In this document: positions 10,361 to 23,559 of the stretch, in pieces
Position numbering within the stretch: the stretch's first letter is position 1
Layout: the number at the start of each line of letters is the position of its first letter
NCBI RefSeq assembly: GCF_026151205.1
Contig: NC_087082.1
Location: 4,257,408-4,321,407 of the forward strand
Length of the DNA: 64,000 nt
From: Bolinopsis microptera
Lineage: Eukaryota; Ctenophora; Tentaculata; Lobata; Bolinopsidae
Direction: 5' to 3'
Notes under the pieces: generated by a model
Told to the model about the DNA's origin: nothing
Databases searched by the model: none
Seen by the model: the letters and a program-made list of their open reading frames with translations, nothing else
Made by a program: the position numbers and the translations under genes

Positions 10361-11011
10361 CTGTAAGTAAAACGTTTAGCAACTTATTATTTTTAATTTA
10401 CTATTTACTTTAGCACGCTATAAACTTGTTGAATATTAATAATTTTCCGGTATTTTTCATCAGTACATAGTCGTCCTACTGAATTTTGTTTCTCGCAAAA
10501 ATTCCTAAATGCTTATTAAAAGTATGCGACGGCATGTTAACAAAAAAGAAAACTGAAGCATGAGAAAAGAATACTTACAGCTGTGCAGCATTTGCAGTGA
10601 GTGACCGGTTTGATTGTGGCGACTCCACTCTCTGTGGTAACGAGCTTGGGTTGACTGACACTTTCACAGTTACCTCTACAGCCGTATACATTGTTCACCT
10701 GAAACACAACAGAAAGTTTAGATTAAGGTTTTAAAAATGCTTGAATTACCTACAAAGTAACGATACATAAACACGTACAACGTTTGCTTGCCAAAGTAAC
10801 AGCAACAAATTTAAAACTTTTAAGCATTGAGGTTAATTAATATTTAATAACTCGTCTAAAGATAAAAAGAGCTCACCACTATCGACCGTTGGCCCAGACA
10901 CTCGTGGTCTACCAGAGGAATCTTATATACGCTCCTGTTGCAGTCCCCTTGTACTAGATAGATGAGGGCCAAAAAACAGTAATATCTTATCAGCATCACT
11001 ACATTGTTCAT
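10046..11011 (-). CDS. Secreted cystine-knot hormone, bursicon-like, 3 exons
   Basis: Three exons (135, 120 and 315 nt, all phase 0) join to a 189-aa protein. Residues 1-22 form a signal peptide (MNNVVMLIRYYCFLALIYLV). The mature chain has 11 cysteines (24, 38, 52, 56, 80, 82, 83, 97, 114, 116, 119), including the canonical knot motifs CRGNC (CxGxC) and CAC (CxC), plus HCKCC and a closing RSCG. Eleven cysteines, the CxCC run and a motif like SQP...T..G are typical of bursicon and its partner (pburs), dimeric neurohormones acting through an LGR-type receptor. Unusual is a 70-residue C-terminal extension: a basic KRKRNR site at 136-141, then an acid-rich tail. Alternatives are a DAN/NBL1-type antagonist (which also has an acidic tail) or another small CTCK protein. 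The cystine knot is certain; the subtype is inferred. Confidence 0.82.
10579..10698 (-). CDS. Cystine-knot hormone exon 2 (CxGxC and CxCC)
   Basis: 120 nt, acceptor TTTCAG|GTGAAC, donor ACAGCT|GTAAGT, 40 codons. It encodes VNNVYGCRGNCESVSQPKLV and THCKCCTA. This is the core of the knot and the strongest evidence for the family. Confidence 0.88.
10877..11011 (-). CDS. Cystine-knot hormone exon 1 (signal peptide)
   Basis: 135 nt from the ATG at 11009-11011 to the donor ATAGTG|GTGAGC. This start was chosen because the next 20 residues form a clear hydrophobic signal peptide ending before DCNRSVYK. The frame is open further upstream, but that stretch has no signal peptide. Cys24 and Cys38 lie here. 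Confidence 0.8.
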
Positions 11012-11624
11012 CTGTGTTTCCTGCCTAATGAGAATTTCGTTACAGTTAATTAATAACTTAATCGTTGATATATTAAATAAACTGTTGACAGAATCAGTGG
11101 CTCTGTTCATAAAACAGAATCTGAGCGAACTTTTTGAACGGACATGATACAAGTTTTTAAATTTTTTAAATGTGCACAATTCATCGTGGTTAAATCATGT
11201 AGAGGCTGGCAAGAATTTCATGCAGATAAGTATTAAAAACACGCTAAAAGAAAGAAAAATAACTAATAAATTAAGCAAAAAACACACACACACATACGCT
11301 CTAATTCACAATTATAAAAAGCAACACATCAAAATCGACGGCAAAATGAGAGGCCACGTGCATGACTGCTATATACTTTTCATAATGGAAGAAATGACAG
11401 GCGGTTGGCGCGTTGATAGTCACTTAGCGGTTAACAAGGAACCTCCTTACACATAAGGAATACATAATTAATGTGTTCTTTTACTTAATCATGTTGACAA
11501 TGAAAGTGTGGGTGAATCTACGACAAGAGGTAAAAGTATGGCAAATATTGCAGTTTATACTGTTATCAACTAAATTGTACGAGGGTGAGAGTGCTTCGCA
11601 CAGCATAGACCGCAATGAACTCGA

Positions 11625-12175
11625 AACCTACGCAAATGGACTGGTGAGTGGTGATTTAGTCCTTAACAGCGAAAGAAAGGAGGCTAATTTTATTTAATTT
11701 CAGATGACATTCATCAGGAACAAGGCGCCTTTAGAACAAAGCCATAAACCTGAGATTGAAACCTTTGCAAATAGACGAGTGATTCAGCCCATCTATACAG
11801 CGAATTAAGGTAGATTGTGATTAAATTTAAAATGCTATCCACTAGGAACTAGGCGCCGAGAACAAGGAAATTGAAACTTTGAAATAGACAGCTGATTTAG
11901 TCCACTTATACAGACAGTTGTAGTAGTTTTTATCAAATTTTAGATGCTATTTATAATAAACTAGTTCTTATGTAATTAAGATTTAACCAGCGGAAATTTA
12001 TAAGTCTGGTTATTTTTTATTAAACCTGGACCATGGTCCATGGGCCTGGGTCTAATATATGAGTGTCAAAAGAAGCGTGTCTGAACGTTTCAGCACCACT
12101 TAGAATGAAACAAACGAGACAAACTGTTTAAACCTTTGCAAATAAACGGATGATTTAGTCCATTTATACAGACAA
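11625..12175. repeat. Four decayed tandem copies of a roughly 120-260 bp unit
   Basis: The core resembling gaaacctttgcaaatagacg, then gatttagtccatttatacag, recurs near 11625, 11755, 11870 and 12130 with many substitutions. Associated phrases (aacaaggcgcctttag, aactaggcgccgag, aacaagggcctttaaaa) recur too. This looks like an old tandem duplication. Confidence 0.6.
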
Positions 12176-15100
12176 TTGAAGAAGCTTAGATGCTTTTCAA
12201 ACGAACAAGGGCCTTTAAAACCTAATTAAGAAGTAACCAGTGGATATGCGTTTGTCTGCTTATTATTGGTTTAACCTTTGTCACGGGGTTTAATCAATAC
12301 CCGTGTCCATCGTTTCAGCGCCGCACAGGATTAAACAAACGAGAAAACTGTTACCCAAATATTTCATCTATTTAGAAAACCCAGCCCCTTCCTAGACGAA
12401 ACGTTTGGGACTATCGGGAAAATAATATTATTATCTGTTACACATTTCATAAGTTTAAGCTTTTGAACCTCCCTCCTAAGTTATGGTGTACTTGATAATT
12501 TGTGATGATTGTATGTTTGGGACCGGGTCACTCAGAAATCACGTCTTTAAGGGGGCCGGGGGTGTCTTTATTCTAAACAAATAAGTAAGCAAGGATCAGA
12601 GCTGGCTGAATTTTGCAAAATAAATCAAGAAATGAGTCCTGAAACTAATTGATGACTTGTATAACAAATGACTGTCTAGTCATTGACTACTGATTGTAAA
12701 TGATATCAGTTGAAGGCGAAAAACTGGATATTATCTACAACATCTTGATCATTAGCTCTGTAAACGTCTATAATTAAACAGCCCTTTATTAACACACGAT
12801 TATAATTAATTTTGTACCCGTTTATCTAATTATATGACCACGTTCGACATCGGTTCTTATTACAGCAACACTACAACTGATTTTCGTTCTTTCCAGTACC
12901 TGTAATTGTTCGATGGTCTGTCGTCAGAGACCTATAACCCAAATGGGAAGGAAGTAATCAAATTTCGAAACTAGAGGATGGAGCTCATGACGAAAAAGAA
13001 AATTAAATACAAATTAAGTTTGATAAACACATAAACTGGGAAAAAACGAATTTAAAATTGATTTAAACAGCAAGAAAAATGCTATATTTGGAACAAGAAT
13101 TATGTTTAAAGGACGAAAAGTTGCCGCACATGGATTAAGACGGTGCGAAATGGCCGAGATATATTGGGCTGCAATCTGACACAAATTCTGTGATGGAAGA
13201 AGCCACGTTAATATTAATGCAGGACAGCTTCTCCAACAAGATCCTACCAAGTTAATGCTACTGCAAACTTCTACAGTCACTGAGCGACTTTTAGAGGACG
13301 AATAAATATAAAATGAAGGAAAAGTAATTTGCAGTAAATTCCTGTAGATCAATGCATTATTGAAGACGTTTGGGTGTGTTCTGGCTCCGTATTTCCGTGG
13401 AAGAGTTGGTGGAATTTGAAGTGCACGAAAGAGACAAAACTCGACAGCTAGAAACAAATACCGGATATTGGTAGCTTCCCGGAACATGAACTGAACATAT
13501 TCAGTGATATTGTAGTTGTACTTATGGGCAGCTACAATTCATTTAGCCAGTAGCATTGGACAACATTTGCATTCCAACGTCAGCATCTACCTTATCTTAA
13601 TGTTCTATAATTTTCCAAATCTGGAAACACGAATTTGAAAGGTCATTCGCCTAATTTAATACATTATTATGATACCATAAGCTGAAATAGTTTCGCTGTA
13701 ACGCTGTCCAGAGTCCATTAAGCCGATTATAAGTTAAGATTCTCAGGATCAATGATTAGTAGGATCAGATCTTCACATATTAAGTATCCTCACAGCTGCA
13801 CAGCATATATATTTAGTCCTAATCTTGAACCACGGCTAATACAGAAAAACCTTTGATCACACCAGGATCATTGAGATAGCTTTGTCTTAAGATTCAAATA
13901 CCGACGAAATTTAAAATAATCTGCTCGAATTATCGTAATTATGTGATAGTACAGTAAAATGAAAGCCGGGAGCAACAAGCTAATTGGCGATCTCACGACA
14001 AGCGTGGTAAATTATGATTTGACGTGATTAGACCACCGATTAGGTAGCCCGAGAGAGTTAAAGACACGCACAAATGACAGAAAAAGAGAGAACAATATGA
14101 GATCCCTATTAAATTAATAATTTTCAGGACTATGATAAGTTCTAAAATGACAGACAATAGTTAAGACTGAAGACCAATATTCGGTCACCATATGCTCATA
14201 CTTCACGACCACGAAAACCTTGTACATTATCATCGTTGCCCTCATGGTCTGACTCACTCAACGTGAGAAAAAACGAAGCAACCAGCAAAACGTCTCAACG
14301 CCTGATAAGAATAATCCGTGCCAGACAAAGCTGGAATAGTGGCATGCGGCAAGGATAACCGCGTTTACGTGTTTGAAGTTTGAACAGCTTTCTCTCAAAA
14401 GAAGGAGAAAGGAAGTGTTAAGAAAAGAGCGCTGTGTGCCTGTGTTTGTATGTGTTATGAGGGCTTTTAGCTAACATGGACTAGCTGGCTGAATAGCTAG
14501 CTGGCTGAATAGCTAGCTGGCTGCTTGTCAAGCTGGTAAGGTACACTGTAAAGATGTTATTGTCCGGGGCACCCCCTGCTGGCCTCGTGTTTAGTGCTGA
14601 TTTTCCCAGGCACACAGAAAGGGGGGCATATCGCACAATGGAATCTTCCTTTTGCAGATTTTCAAATTAAATACTTGAGATCCTAAAATGGTCCCCCTTG
14701 CCCCTTCTGGGAGTGGGAAGAGTGTGAGAAGTGGGAAGAGTGTGAGAAGAGCGCAGAGAAGAACTTTCAGCTACGACACGTGCCCATGTTGTGATCTGAT
14801 CTGTGCGTCAGTCATTGATATCTTACATCACTGATCTCTTGGACTACAACTAGATCCTGTATCTCCATTGAGTGATTGCATCATTTGATCACATGCATGG
14901 TGGTGTTTTTACTGCGATCATTGCCAACTAATTCGGAAGAACTATAAATTAACCAATTTCATTTCTCATCGGTAGAAAACGACTAGTCGAAATTTTTGCC
15001 GAAAACTAGGTCAAAAGCTGAAACCTGGACTGGTTTTAAGTCTCCATAAGCGATCATGTACATCCGTGAACTTTGCCTTATCAGTCACCATTAATAATCT

Positions 15101-16378
15101 TAATCCAGTGTGTAATTAATCCCACAAACATGAAATACGTATAAACTTTAATTATCAACGAAAATTTAAAATCTCAGTTTACTAGTTTCGATAAAACGTT
15201 TGACCAGGCCTCTTTTACCGATGAGCACACATCCGGATAAATAACTCTGCAATGTACAACTGAGAAGTAGGAGACAAAATTACAAAATAGGCCGACAAGT
15301 TGCAAATATGTGACTGAATTATCGCTATCATTATCTAAATGCCAACGGTTCCAAGCTCAAATAGTGGGCTAGGCAGCCTCAACAGCGACCCTAGTCGGGG
15401 ACAAGGACGTAGGCGTCGGTGTGATTATCAAAATGCCGAATGGTTATCGAAATACCGAAAAGAATTATCAAAATTGGTGAGAAATTGGATACAATGCACT
15501 TGAAATGATCATGCCTTAACTGCCCAGTTTCGTATGGTCGTGAGAAGTTAGCCAGCATTCTTCATATACTGGGGATAATTCCCGGATTAACCTGGGACTA
15601 ATGACCATTAATCTCTGGTACTTTGGTAATAATCTTGGGAAAGTTAATAAGACGATGATTTACTATAATATATCGTAACAAAGGGCGGTTTTTTTGTTGT
15701 CTTGTCCTTTTAACTTCAAAGCATTTTAAACCTCAAAGCATTTTGATAACTGCATTTATTATTTTAGTAGTTCGAGGAAATTTGGTGGGGTGGTTCTTGG
15801 TAAAACACTTTGGTATATTTGTTAACGTTCTTCTGCAGAAAACAGACATTTACCCTAATCTTAACCACGCACCCAAATAAAGTAGAAACTCTTAATTATT
15901 TAACCACGCACACGTGAAAGTGTTAGGTTTGGATAATAGCAGTTTTGATTGGGATTGCTCTTACTCTTAGAGTGGGCTTCTTTTGGAGTAAAGTTAGAAG
16001 CTTGTGAGTGTGGGTCGGACGTTCAGCCGATGGGTATTTAGGGTAAAGTATAGCGCGACGTGTAGGGCCGTGGAAGTGGGTGGTTAGTTATGAAATATTT
16101 CTAGATGTTATATTTATATCAATATATTGTATAGGCTGAAGTTACCAGGCAAAAATAAGACATTTTTCTTATCAATATCGAAATAACTGAAGTCAAAGAT
16201 AATCACCTTTTTGAATCAGGAATAATATGGTTAGTTAAATGAAGAGACAATAGTATAACTAAGAACCACATTAGCAGGAATTCTTTTGATTCGTTATTAA
16301 TATTTAATAAGAGTAAGACATTTCTTATCCCATTTATATTCGTTTTATATCTGCCTTGCACGTATTTACCCAATAGAT
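12176..16378. other. Intergenic, no gene supported
   Basis: AT-rich DNA with two minor tandem tracts: a 16-bp unit tagctggctgaatagc at about 14477-14520, and an 18-bp unit gtgggaagagtgtgagaa at about 14716-14752. A CTCF-like motif lies at 14569. No convincing exon was recognised on either strand. Confidence 0.4.
14569..14582 (-). promoter_or_regulatory. CTCF-like motif
   Basis: The minus strand reads CCAGCAGGGGGTGC, close to the bilaterian CTCF core CCASYAGRKGGC. This is motif resemblance only. Confidence 0.35.
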
Positions 16379-16765
16379 GTTCTAATAAGGTCCGGACTCT
16401 ATGGCGTAAGACTATACGGCTTGAGACTCTTTAGGCGGGTTAGAGTTCGGGTTTGGGTTAAGGTTTGGGTTAAGGTTAGGGTTAGGGTTAGGGTTAGGGT
16501 TAGGGTTAGGGTTAGGGTTAGGGTTAGGGTTAGGGTTAGGGTTAAGGTTAGGGTTTGAGTTAGGGTTAGGGGTAGGGTTAGGGTTAGGGTTTGAGTTAGG
16601 GTTAGGGTTAGGGTTAGGGTTAGGGTTAGGGTTAGGGTTAGGGTTAGGGTTAGGGTTAGGGTTAGGGTTAGGGTTAGGGTTAGGGTTAGGGTTAGGGTTA
16701 GGCGGTTAGGGTTAGAGACTTACACCGTAGAGTCTTACGCCGTAGAGTCCAGGGCCCGTTCTAAT
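16379..16765. mobile_element. TTAGGG array inside inverted repeats with possible 8-bp target duplication
   Basis: About 265 bp of mostly perfect TTAGGG repeats (16440-16705) lie between two 37-bp inverted arms, 16394-16430 and 16714-16750. Each arm holds tandem units like GACTCTACGGCGTAAG. GTTCTAAT flanks the structure directly at 16379-16386 and 16758-16765. The inverted ends plus direct flanks suggest a mobile unit that carries telomere-type repeats, rather than a simple internal telomere scar. Confidence 0.65.
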
Positions 16766-17739
16766 GAGTATATTTTATTGGTTTAGTTTGTGCCGTGGTG
16801 TCAGTAAAATGAACCTATTGTAATCATTTCAGCGTGGTCGTTTTGTCTAGATTTATGGAATTTCTAGTGTTCCCAACTGTTGTCCCAATTTCAGCCTTTC
16901 TGTAAACTGTTGCCATTACGTTGTGATCAGTTTCAGTCTTGATTGACTGCCTCCGTTTGGATACCTTAACACTTGCATTTTTAGACCGTATGAACTACTA
17001 TAAAAGAATTTCTACCTTAGAATAATCATAGCTAAAAGCCAAATATTATATTATGAAGGTTGAATTAATCAGACCTGGCGAGAATGATAAAATAAGCCGA
17101 AAATTATCATAACTATTAACTATGTCTGTACTTTTTGTGAAATGAATCACTGGTACGTGAAGCATGTTTCTCGATAAACAAAACTATATTCTTGAATAGG
17201 AGCCGGTGAATCGTTGTAAAAATAATATCTTATACACTTTTAAGACTCAGTGGCTTATAGTCCTTTAGATCGGCAAACCTGAGAAAATTCAGCAACCAAG
17301 ACCGCACTTGTGACTGAATGACAGGGCTGGTGACAAAACCATGATGAATCAACAGATCTGAGTGTGTGGCTCCTATGAGCTGCTTGATGGAAACAGAAAA
17401 ATGCACGATTGAGCAACTTGGAGAAAAATCACAGCTCACCTCCAGCATAAAATCCATTCTGGAAAAGCTCACAAGCTTGGGACGCCATACATCAAAACGA
17501 ATCGAGTTAGGGGATCCGGCAGTGGGTACACTTTCATACTCTGCACGCTCTCAGCTATCTACGAAGATCGATACTTCTAAACAGTGCATCCTAACTTGGA
17601 TGTGTCTGCAAAACGGACACGCATTCTGCAGATAAATCTTGCAAAAAAATTAAGGTTTATCATAAATCAGCCCCCAATACTTGTTAAGCGACGCGGGTGG
17701 CCGGACCGCGAAGAGGAACTGCAGCTCTGTGAATCCAGT

Positions 17740-17765
17740 CCACGTTTATGTACCCATAAACGTGG
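17740..17765. repeat. Perfect 11-bp hairpin
   Basis: CCACGTTTATG, a TACC loop, then CATAAACGTGG. Isolated, with no T-run that would suggest a terminator; function unknown. Confidence 0.6.
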
Positions 17766-20700
17766 CACACCCTTCTCATTAAATCTTAAACATGCTGAGA
17801 TTGATGGAGTTTGTCAGGCGTACCAACTACGAGGTGCTTTGTTTTAAATGGGTGGAGTTTAGTTTTTGATCATACGGACAATATAAAAGGGTTAAACTGA
17901 AAGACCAATTGCTTTTGCAACCAGACATATCGTCACGCGATAATTTGTGCAGGAATCTGATCTGCTTACTGATTGGAAATACTTGTCACGTGTCAGAAAA
18001 ATATGGCCACCACTTTAATGTTCTAGCGGTTGCCATTTAAAATGGGAGTTTCCTCACCGCTTTTCTTCGTAGGTATCGGAGTTCCCAATAACTGCCATTA
18101 TGCAAGACGAGGAACATTCGAATTTACTACGTACAAAAGTTAAAACATCGTCGAATATAATTATAAAGGAGCTGGAGGAAATCAAAAACCTATAAGTTTG
18201 AGTTTAGTATGCAGACAAATGCTGCTACCCGAACAGCAGTTACGTACCCTATCCCGATTTCCTGATATCCGGTATCAGACCAATAAAGTTATTAGCGCTT
18301 GCCAGAACCCCTTTCCTCTCGAAAGTGTCTCTTTAAGGGAACACTGGACAGTGGTTAGAAAAAGGGACACCCTGGCTGTATTTTATAGGGAGTGCGAGCT
18401 GACACGAGCTGTAATATAACGTGTTTGATATCCGATGAGAAGGAGCCGAGGAAGCGAATCATCCTCATGTGTAGACATGTAATGTTATAAGCTGAGAGCT
18501 AGCCACCAGCCCCACTGAAGTGCCCGGTGATCGATCCAGCTGTTACTCCCACATGATAATATTAAAAATTTATACTCTCCGGTCAGAACACAAATAAAAT
18601 AAAATGAGGATAAGTGAGATAATGAGGTTTAATAAAGTAAAACTTTAATAAAGTAAAACTTATTAAATCAAAAGTTTTGTGAGAATACAAACTGCACCAT
18701 ATGATGGAAATTGTTTCCCAATCACGAGACAAAATCCACCAGTCTGTGATTGAGACCTATCATCTGCAGTTGAAATGGTAAATGAGGTGGCTAAGCTGGA
18801 AAATGATCAGCACGATACACTACCAGTACTTCACAATGATTTGCTTAAAGCGAAACTGTGTGACAGATTTGACGACATTATTACGCAGTATTGTATAATT
18901 ATTAGTTCAACGAACACGGGAAGTTGTATCACTATCTGAAGTTGGTCCGGTTTATCATCATCCTTTTCACTGAGACTTCATCGTCCCCGTCTTAAATTCG
19001 TAATCCCATTCTACGGTCGGAATGGCCTTTGAAAAGTAAGATTCGGACTCATAACGTGGTTACGTGGGGGAACAGAGCATTGTCCACCTCATCATTTGGG
19101 AGAAGTAGACCAGGTCATTACTAAACAACTGATCCTTCCAGATGACAGATGGCCACGTTAGTGCAACCTCTGCTGAATTGCAATGATATACAACGAAATT
19201 GTCAGTCCCTGCAATCTAATCGAATTGCAGTTTCCAAAAGGGTCGTAAAAATTAATACAAAATTTTATAGTTTATGCAGGGTAAATTAGTTAGGTGGCAT
19301 GTCTTTATCACGAAATTCGCTATCAAACACGACCAGATTGGAGCACAAATAAGCGTCGGACAATTTGACCCATCTTTTTGGAGACAACAGAATACGAGTG
19401 ACATCTTGCAAAATGGACAAAAAAATCTACGTCGAAGAATGTAGTAATACAAACTGGCATACAACTACTTAGAAAATCTGATAAGATAAATTAATGATAG
19501 ATATAAATTAGATTAATTAAATCGCGGTAAACGCACGCTTGCTCATGACTTGGAGAAGAGGAACAGAAATTTCAAACTGGCGCGGAGGAAACACGGAATA
19601 TGATAGCTTTTAATACACGGATCACAAATGTACAGAACATTATACAGCGTGGAGTAAATTGCTGCGTAATTTTAAATATGAACCGCAGAGAAATCAATCA
19701 CAAAACTGTAAATTCGAATAAAATCTACAGTAATACCCGGTTTTTAGTGTAGAACATTTTCTTCTTTCTCTGTTTTAGGTTAAAGCTGAGTTACTAAATT
19801 AGCTGAGTCACGTGTAGTATCCAGGAGATTGTAGCAACAAGCACCAAATATTGTGCTGCTTGTTCGTTAATGTGTGAATTTTTGCAAGTACAAGGAACAA
19901 GTTAAACTCCCTATAACAACTCCCGCCCACGCACTACAAAGCTACTCTAGTTATCAGCGTACGCTCAAAATCCAATCTAGATGCTTACGACTGACTGATT
20001 GATTCTAGAAAAGGATGAACAGAAGAAAAAATCTCGGAAACGCCTCAACACTAGATGAGCTGCACGCGCAATGCCTCCGGAAAGAAGCTGGCGTGCAGTG
20101 GAACAAACGACTTTTTATGTCTAAGAAAGCCTAGGCTCAGGCTGGATAAGCGTCACAATTAACGAGAAAGAATTTGTGGAATTAGAGTTTGAAAATGGGA
20201 GCTGGTCTCGTACTTCTAGTTGGGATTTGTGGAGATGTTTAGAGTTAGCTTTTACGTGTTCCCACCCTTCTCTCAAAGTGACAAGCGAGTCAACGCTCCA
20301 ATTTCGAAAAGTAGGCCAATCTGTATAAACATCAACACCATATACTGAAATCTTTTAACGAATAGAATGGGACATTACTGTCCGTAGCAAGGCTCACTGT
20401 AGCTAAAGTTGTTGAGGTGTTCCGAGGACGAAACAAATTCAGAGAACGTAAGTGATTGTGTCATGGCAAGTTCAGTTTTGTAATTCCAGAAGTGGTTTTG
20501 TCCATGAAGGAAGGGCGGGATTGCTGTTTGCGCATGCAGTTATCCTTTGTTTTTCCAGCGGTATAACACATTTCATATTTGTCTACCTTACGAATAGTGA
20601 CCCGCTAGGAGTTCTCTGTTAACGAGAAATTTCGTCAACTTTGAACCTTGTTATCGTTATATGGGCAATAAATTACATATGGAATTAATACTGTCGAAAT

Positions 20701-23519
20701 GTAAAGTTTTAATTACCAACATTTATATTGAAATTACATATATGTACTAGGTAATGATTCATTTTCAATTTCTGCAAAGTGCTTAACTAGGCTTAAGATT
20801 TAGCCCGGACATGATTTAACGTTAAGTTTAGCAAGTGAAACTAACAGTAGTTTCATTACTTTAAGTGAGTTATATCCAGACAAAAAGTTATTCAGATAGA
20901 AGTCAACGATTACAATTAATTAAATGTTGTATGCAAGTCATTCGATTTAGTGGAGTATTATCAATTACCGCTTTCATCAATTCGACAACAACTATTTCAA
21001 TCCCTGGAACAGTCTACTAGTAATAGACGAAATCGATGGACCCACGCCATACTAGACAATGCTCGAAACTTCTTATTCTAGAAAATAAATTCTAAAGAAC
21101 TCCATGCCCTGCCCCTTTACATTTGGAGGCGACAGATTGAAGAAAAGTAAATATATAATGCTCCCTGGCGTCCGAAGCGGTCGCAGCTTCGTATGCGGAG
21201 CAGGATAAACCAACATGTCAAATGTCAATTAATGCTAGTCGTAACTAATTCTATTCACTTCAGAAAGCTTATACTTAATTCTGTAAGTAAGCGTTTGTTC
21301 TGGATGTTTAACGAAATTATTCAAACTAAAAACTAAATTCCATGAACCATGAAGCAGTACTTATCTATTTTAAACTATCAATCCTAGTCGTGATATTAAG
21401 TCAGTTTGGTTCATCAAAAATTGCACAAATTTTCAACTAATTTAATCCGAAAGAAAATATAATGAGCTGACAACCTATTTTTTACGGCTTACAGGCCTTC
21501 TCCAACTAAAATGTCTGGCAGGTACGTTTAGGAACAAATATGGATGGTCAAGGGAAGTAAAGTGAAGATAATTATCCAACTCAATTGTCTACAGACAATT
21601 ATGGATCAAAGACACGTAAGGGGCTTATAAAACGGTTCAATTTCATTTCGCTGAATTTTCAACACAAACAAGGCCGTCACCGCCCTTAATTAGTGGTCTC
21701 GAATAAAATGCAAATTTAAACATACAAAAAATGCAAAGTTTTAAAATAGCAGAGAGCTAGAATTAATTAAGTGCACAGGTGCAGTGCCCTTAATTACTTA
21801 GTTATCCGCTGCAGTTCAGTTACAAAAACGGTCAATGTAAAAATGAAAAACTGAGCTACTTTTACAAAGTGTCTGATTCTCATTTAAATCAGTGAATTAT
21901 GCCGAATTACTGTGGAAAAGTAAAATAAAATTAACATAATTCGTTTACGGTGAATGTTGCTACTTGTTTTATTCAAGTATTACAGTTACACTCTTATAAA
22001 ATGTTAAAACGCCTATCAAAAATTGGTGAAAGGCACAAGGCTAAATTTGGGTTTTACTTCTTTGGTCATGAAGGCCATATAATAATAGGGCATGGATCAT
22101 TACCATTTCCAACATTAAATGGTGATACTTTGATTTAATTTTTGAACAAGAGGTGGCTTTCGCAAATAGAGAAATAGGTACGTGGATGCCCAAAGTGGTC
22201 ATGACCTTAGGTTTAGAATTGTTTAAGGTTTAACTTTAAAACCGTAACGACCTGAAACTTTTAAAACTAGGTAATTAAGGTAATTTATAACTCGTTTATA
22301 TTTATAAATCTGGTATATAAATCAATATTTATAAATTGGCACGATCAACGAAATTGAATTTAACACCTCACTGCCAGCCACAGGTTTCTCGAATCCACTA
22401 GAAAAGAATATCATTAACAACGATGCGATTAGTTATCGTCCGACCAAAAGGGTAAAAACTCGTTACACGAATGCATCCTTAATTATGGACGCAGTCAACT
22501 GTCTATATGTTATATGTTGCAAATTTTACAGAGTAATTCAAATCTTTAAAGTCATCTTGCAAGAATGCGAAATCACATTTACTGCAAAAAATTACTACAT
22601 TAAGCAAACACTAGGTAAAATCAAACGTTAATTTTTCAAGAGGTCAAATTCCACCGAAATATGGATTCGCAACAAGGATTTCACCGAAAATAGATTCACA
22701 ACTAGGATCGCATTAATCCACAGCAAATAACTTAGGTAGGAATCATTATTAAGGAAATAAAAACTCAAACGCTTCAGTTTGGCGAGGTCAAGATCCGGCA
22801 AAAACATATTCGCATAACATATAAGTATAACGCTCATCTAGTTACAAAGCTGTCGGCATCGCTTTATAATTAGCAACATTAACCTAAGCAGACAAAAATT
22901 TAAAGCATTTTTTCAACAAAATGCAGGTTCGTACTGACAAGAACTAAGATATGAGAAAAGAGCAGCGTGTACACGAGTCGGATCAATGTACGTCTACGGT
23001 CCTAGGCAGAAGCAATATGTAACGACTATTGAAAAAAAATTCAGAGCAACTATTTGCGAACAAATTACATCTAAAGATGGCGCAGATGCATGACTATTAC
23101 AAACAATTGACATTCATGTATATTAATTTATTTGAACATATCAAAATTTTTAAAACTGCCCCAATCGGCTGTTACAGCATGATGCACGGAACGGCTGAAT
23201 TTATCTAAACCGCAACTAGTACTGTTAGCCTTTTTTAATGCGTTTGTCTCAAAACATTAAGCACAACTTAAGTAGTCCTAATGGACATAAAAACACGAAT
23301 GTAGTACGTTCAACAACTCTAAACATCCACTAACCTCGTAAACTAAACGCACAGGAAATAATTAAAGATCATGTAAATAACACGACAGTTGTAGTGCTAG
23401 TGTTAAAATCACAAGAAAAGAGCGCTGAAAACGATGATAAGCAGCTCCGAGTTTAACTCGTAGCGATAAAATGACGAAAGCCACGTGATCTTAACTGTGA
23501 TGGTGCGTCCTGCATGCGG

Positions 23520-23559
23520 ATTGGTCAGCGGAACACAAATGGCACTCGGTGATTGGTCA
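23520..23559 (-). promoter_or_regulatory. Paired reverse CCAAT boxes
   Basis: ATTGGTCA occurs at 23520-23527 and 23552-23559, about three helical turns apart, in a locally GC-richer stretch. TTTATATAA follows at 23741. Paired CCAAT boxes are typical of NF-Y promoters, but no gene was recognised next to them. Confidence 0.3.

Noticed and set aside
13014-13487. 157-codon minus-strand frame
   Set aside because: Low-complexity hydrophobic translation of an AT-rich strand with no recognisable domain; the opposite strand is equally unconvincing.
17230-17847. Overlapping frames on both strands, one ending HHGFVTSPVIQSQVRSWLL
   Set aside because: It slightly resembles a hydrolase tail, but no catalytic motif or joining exon was found and a good donor site cuts the frame early.
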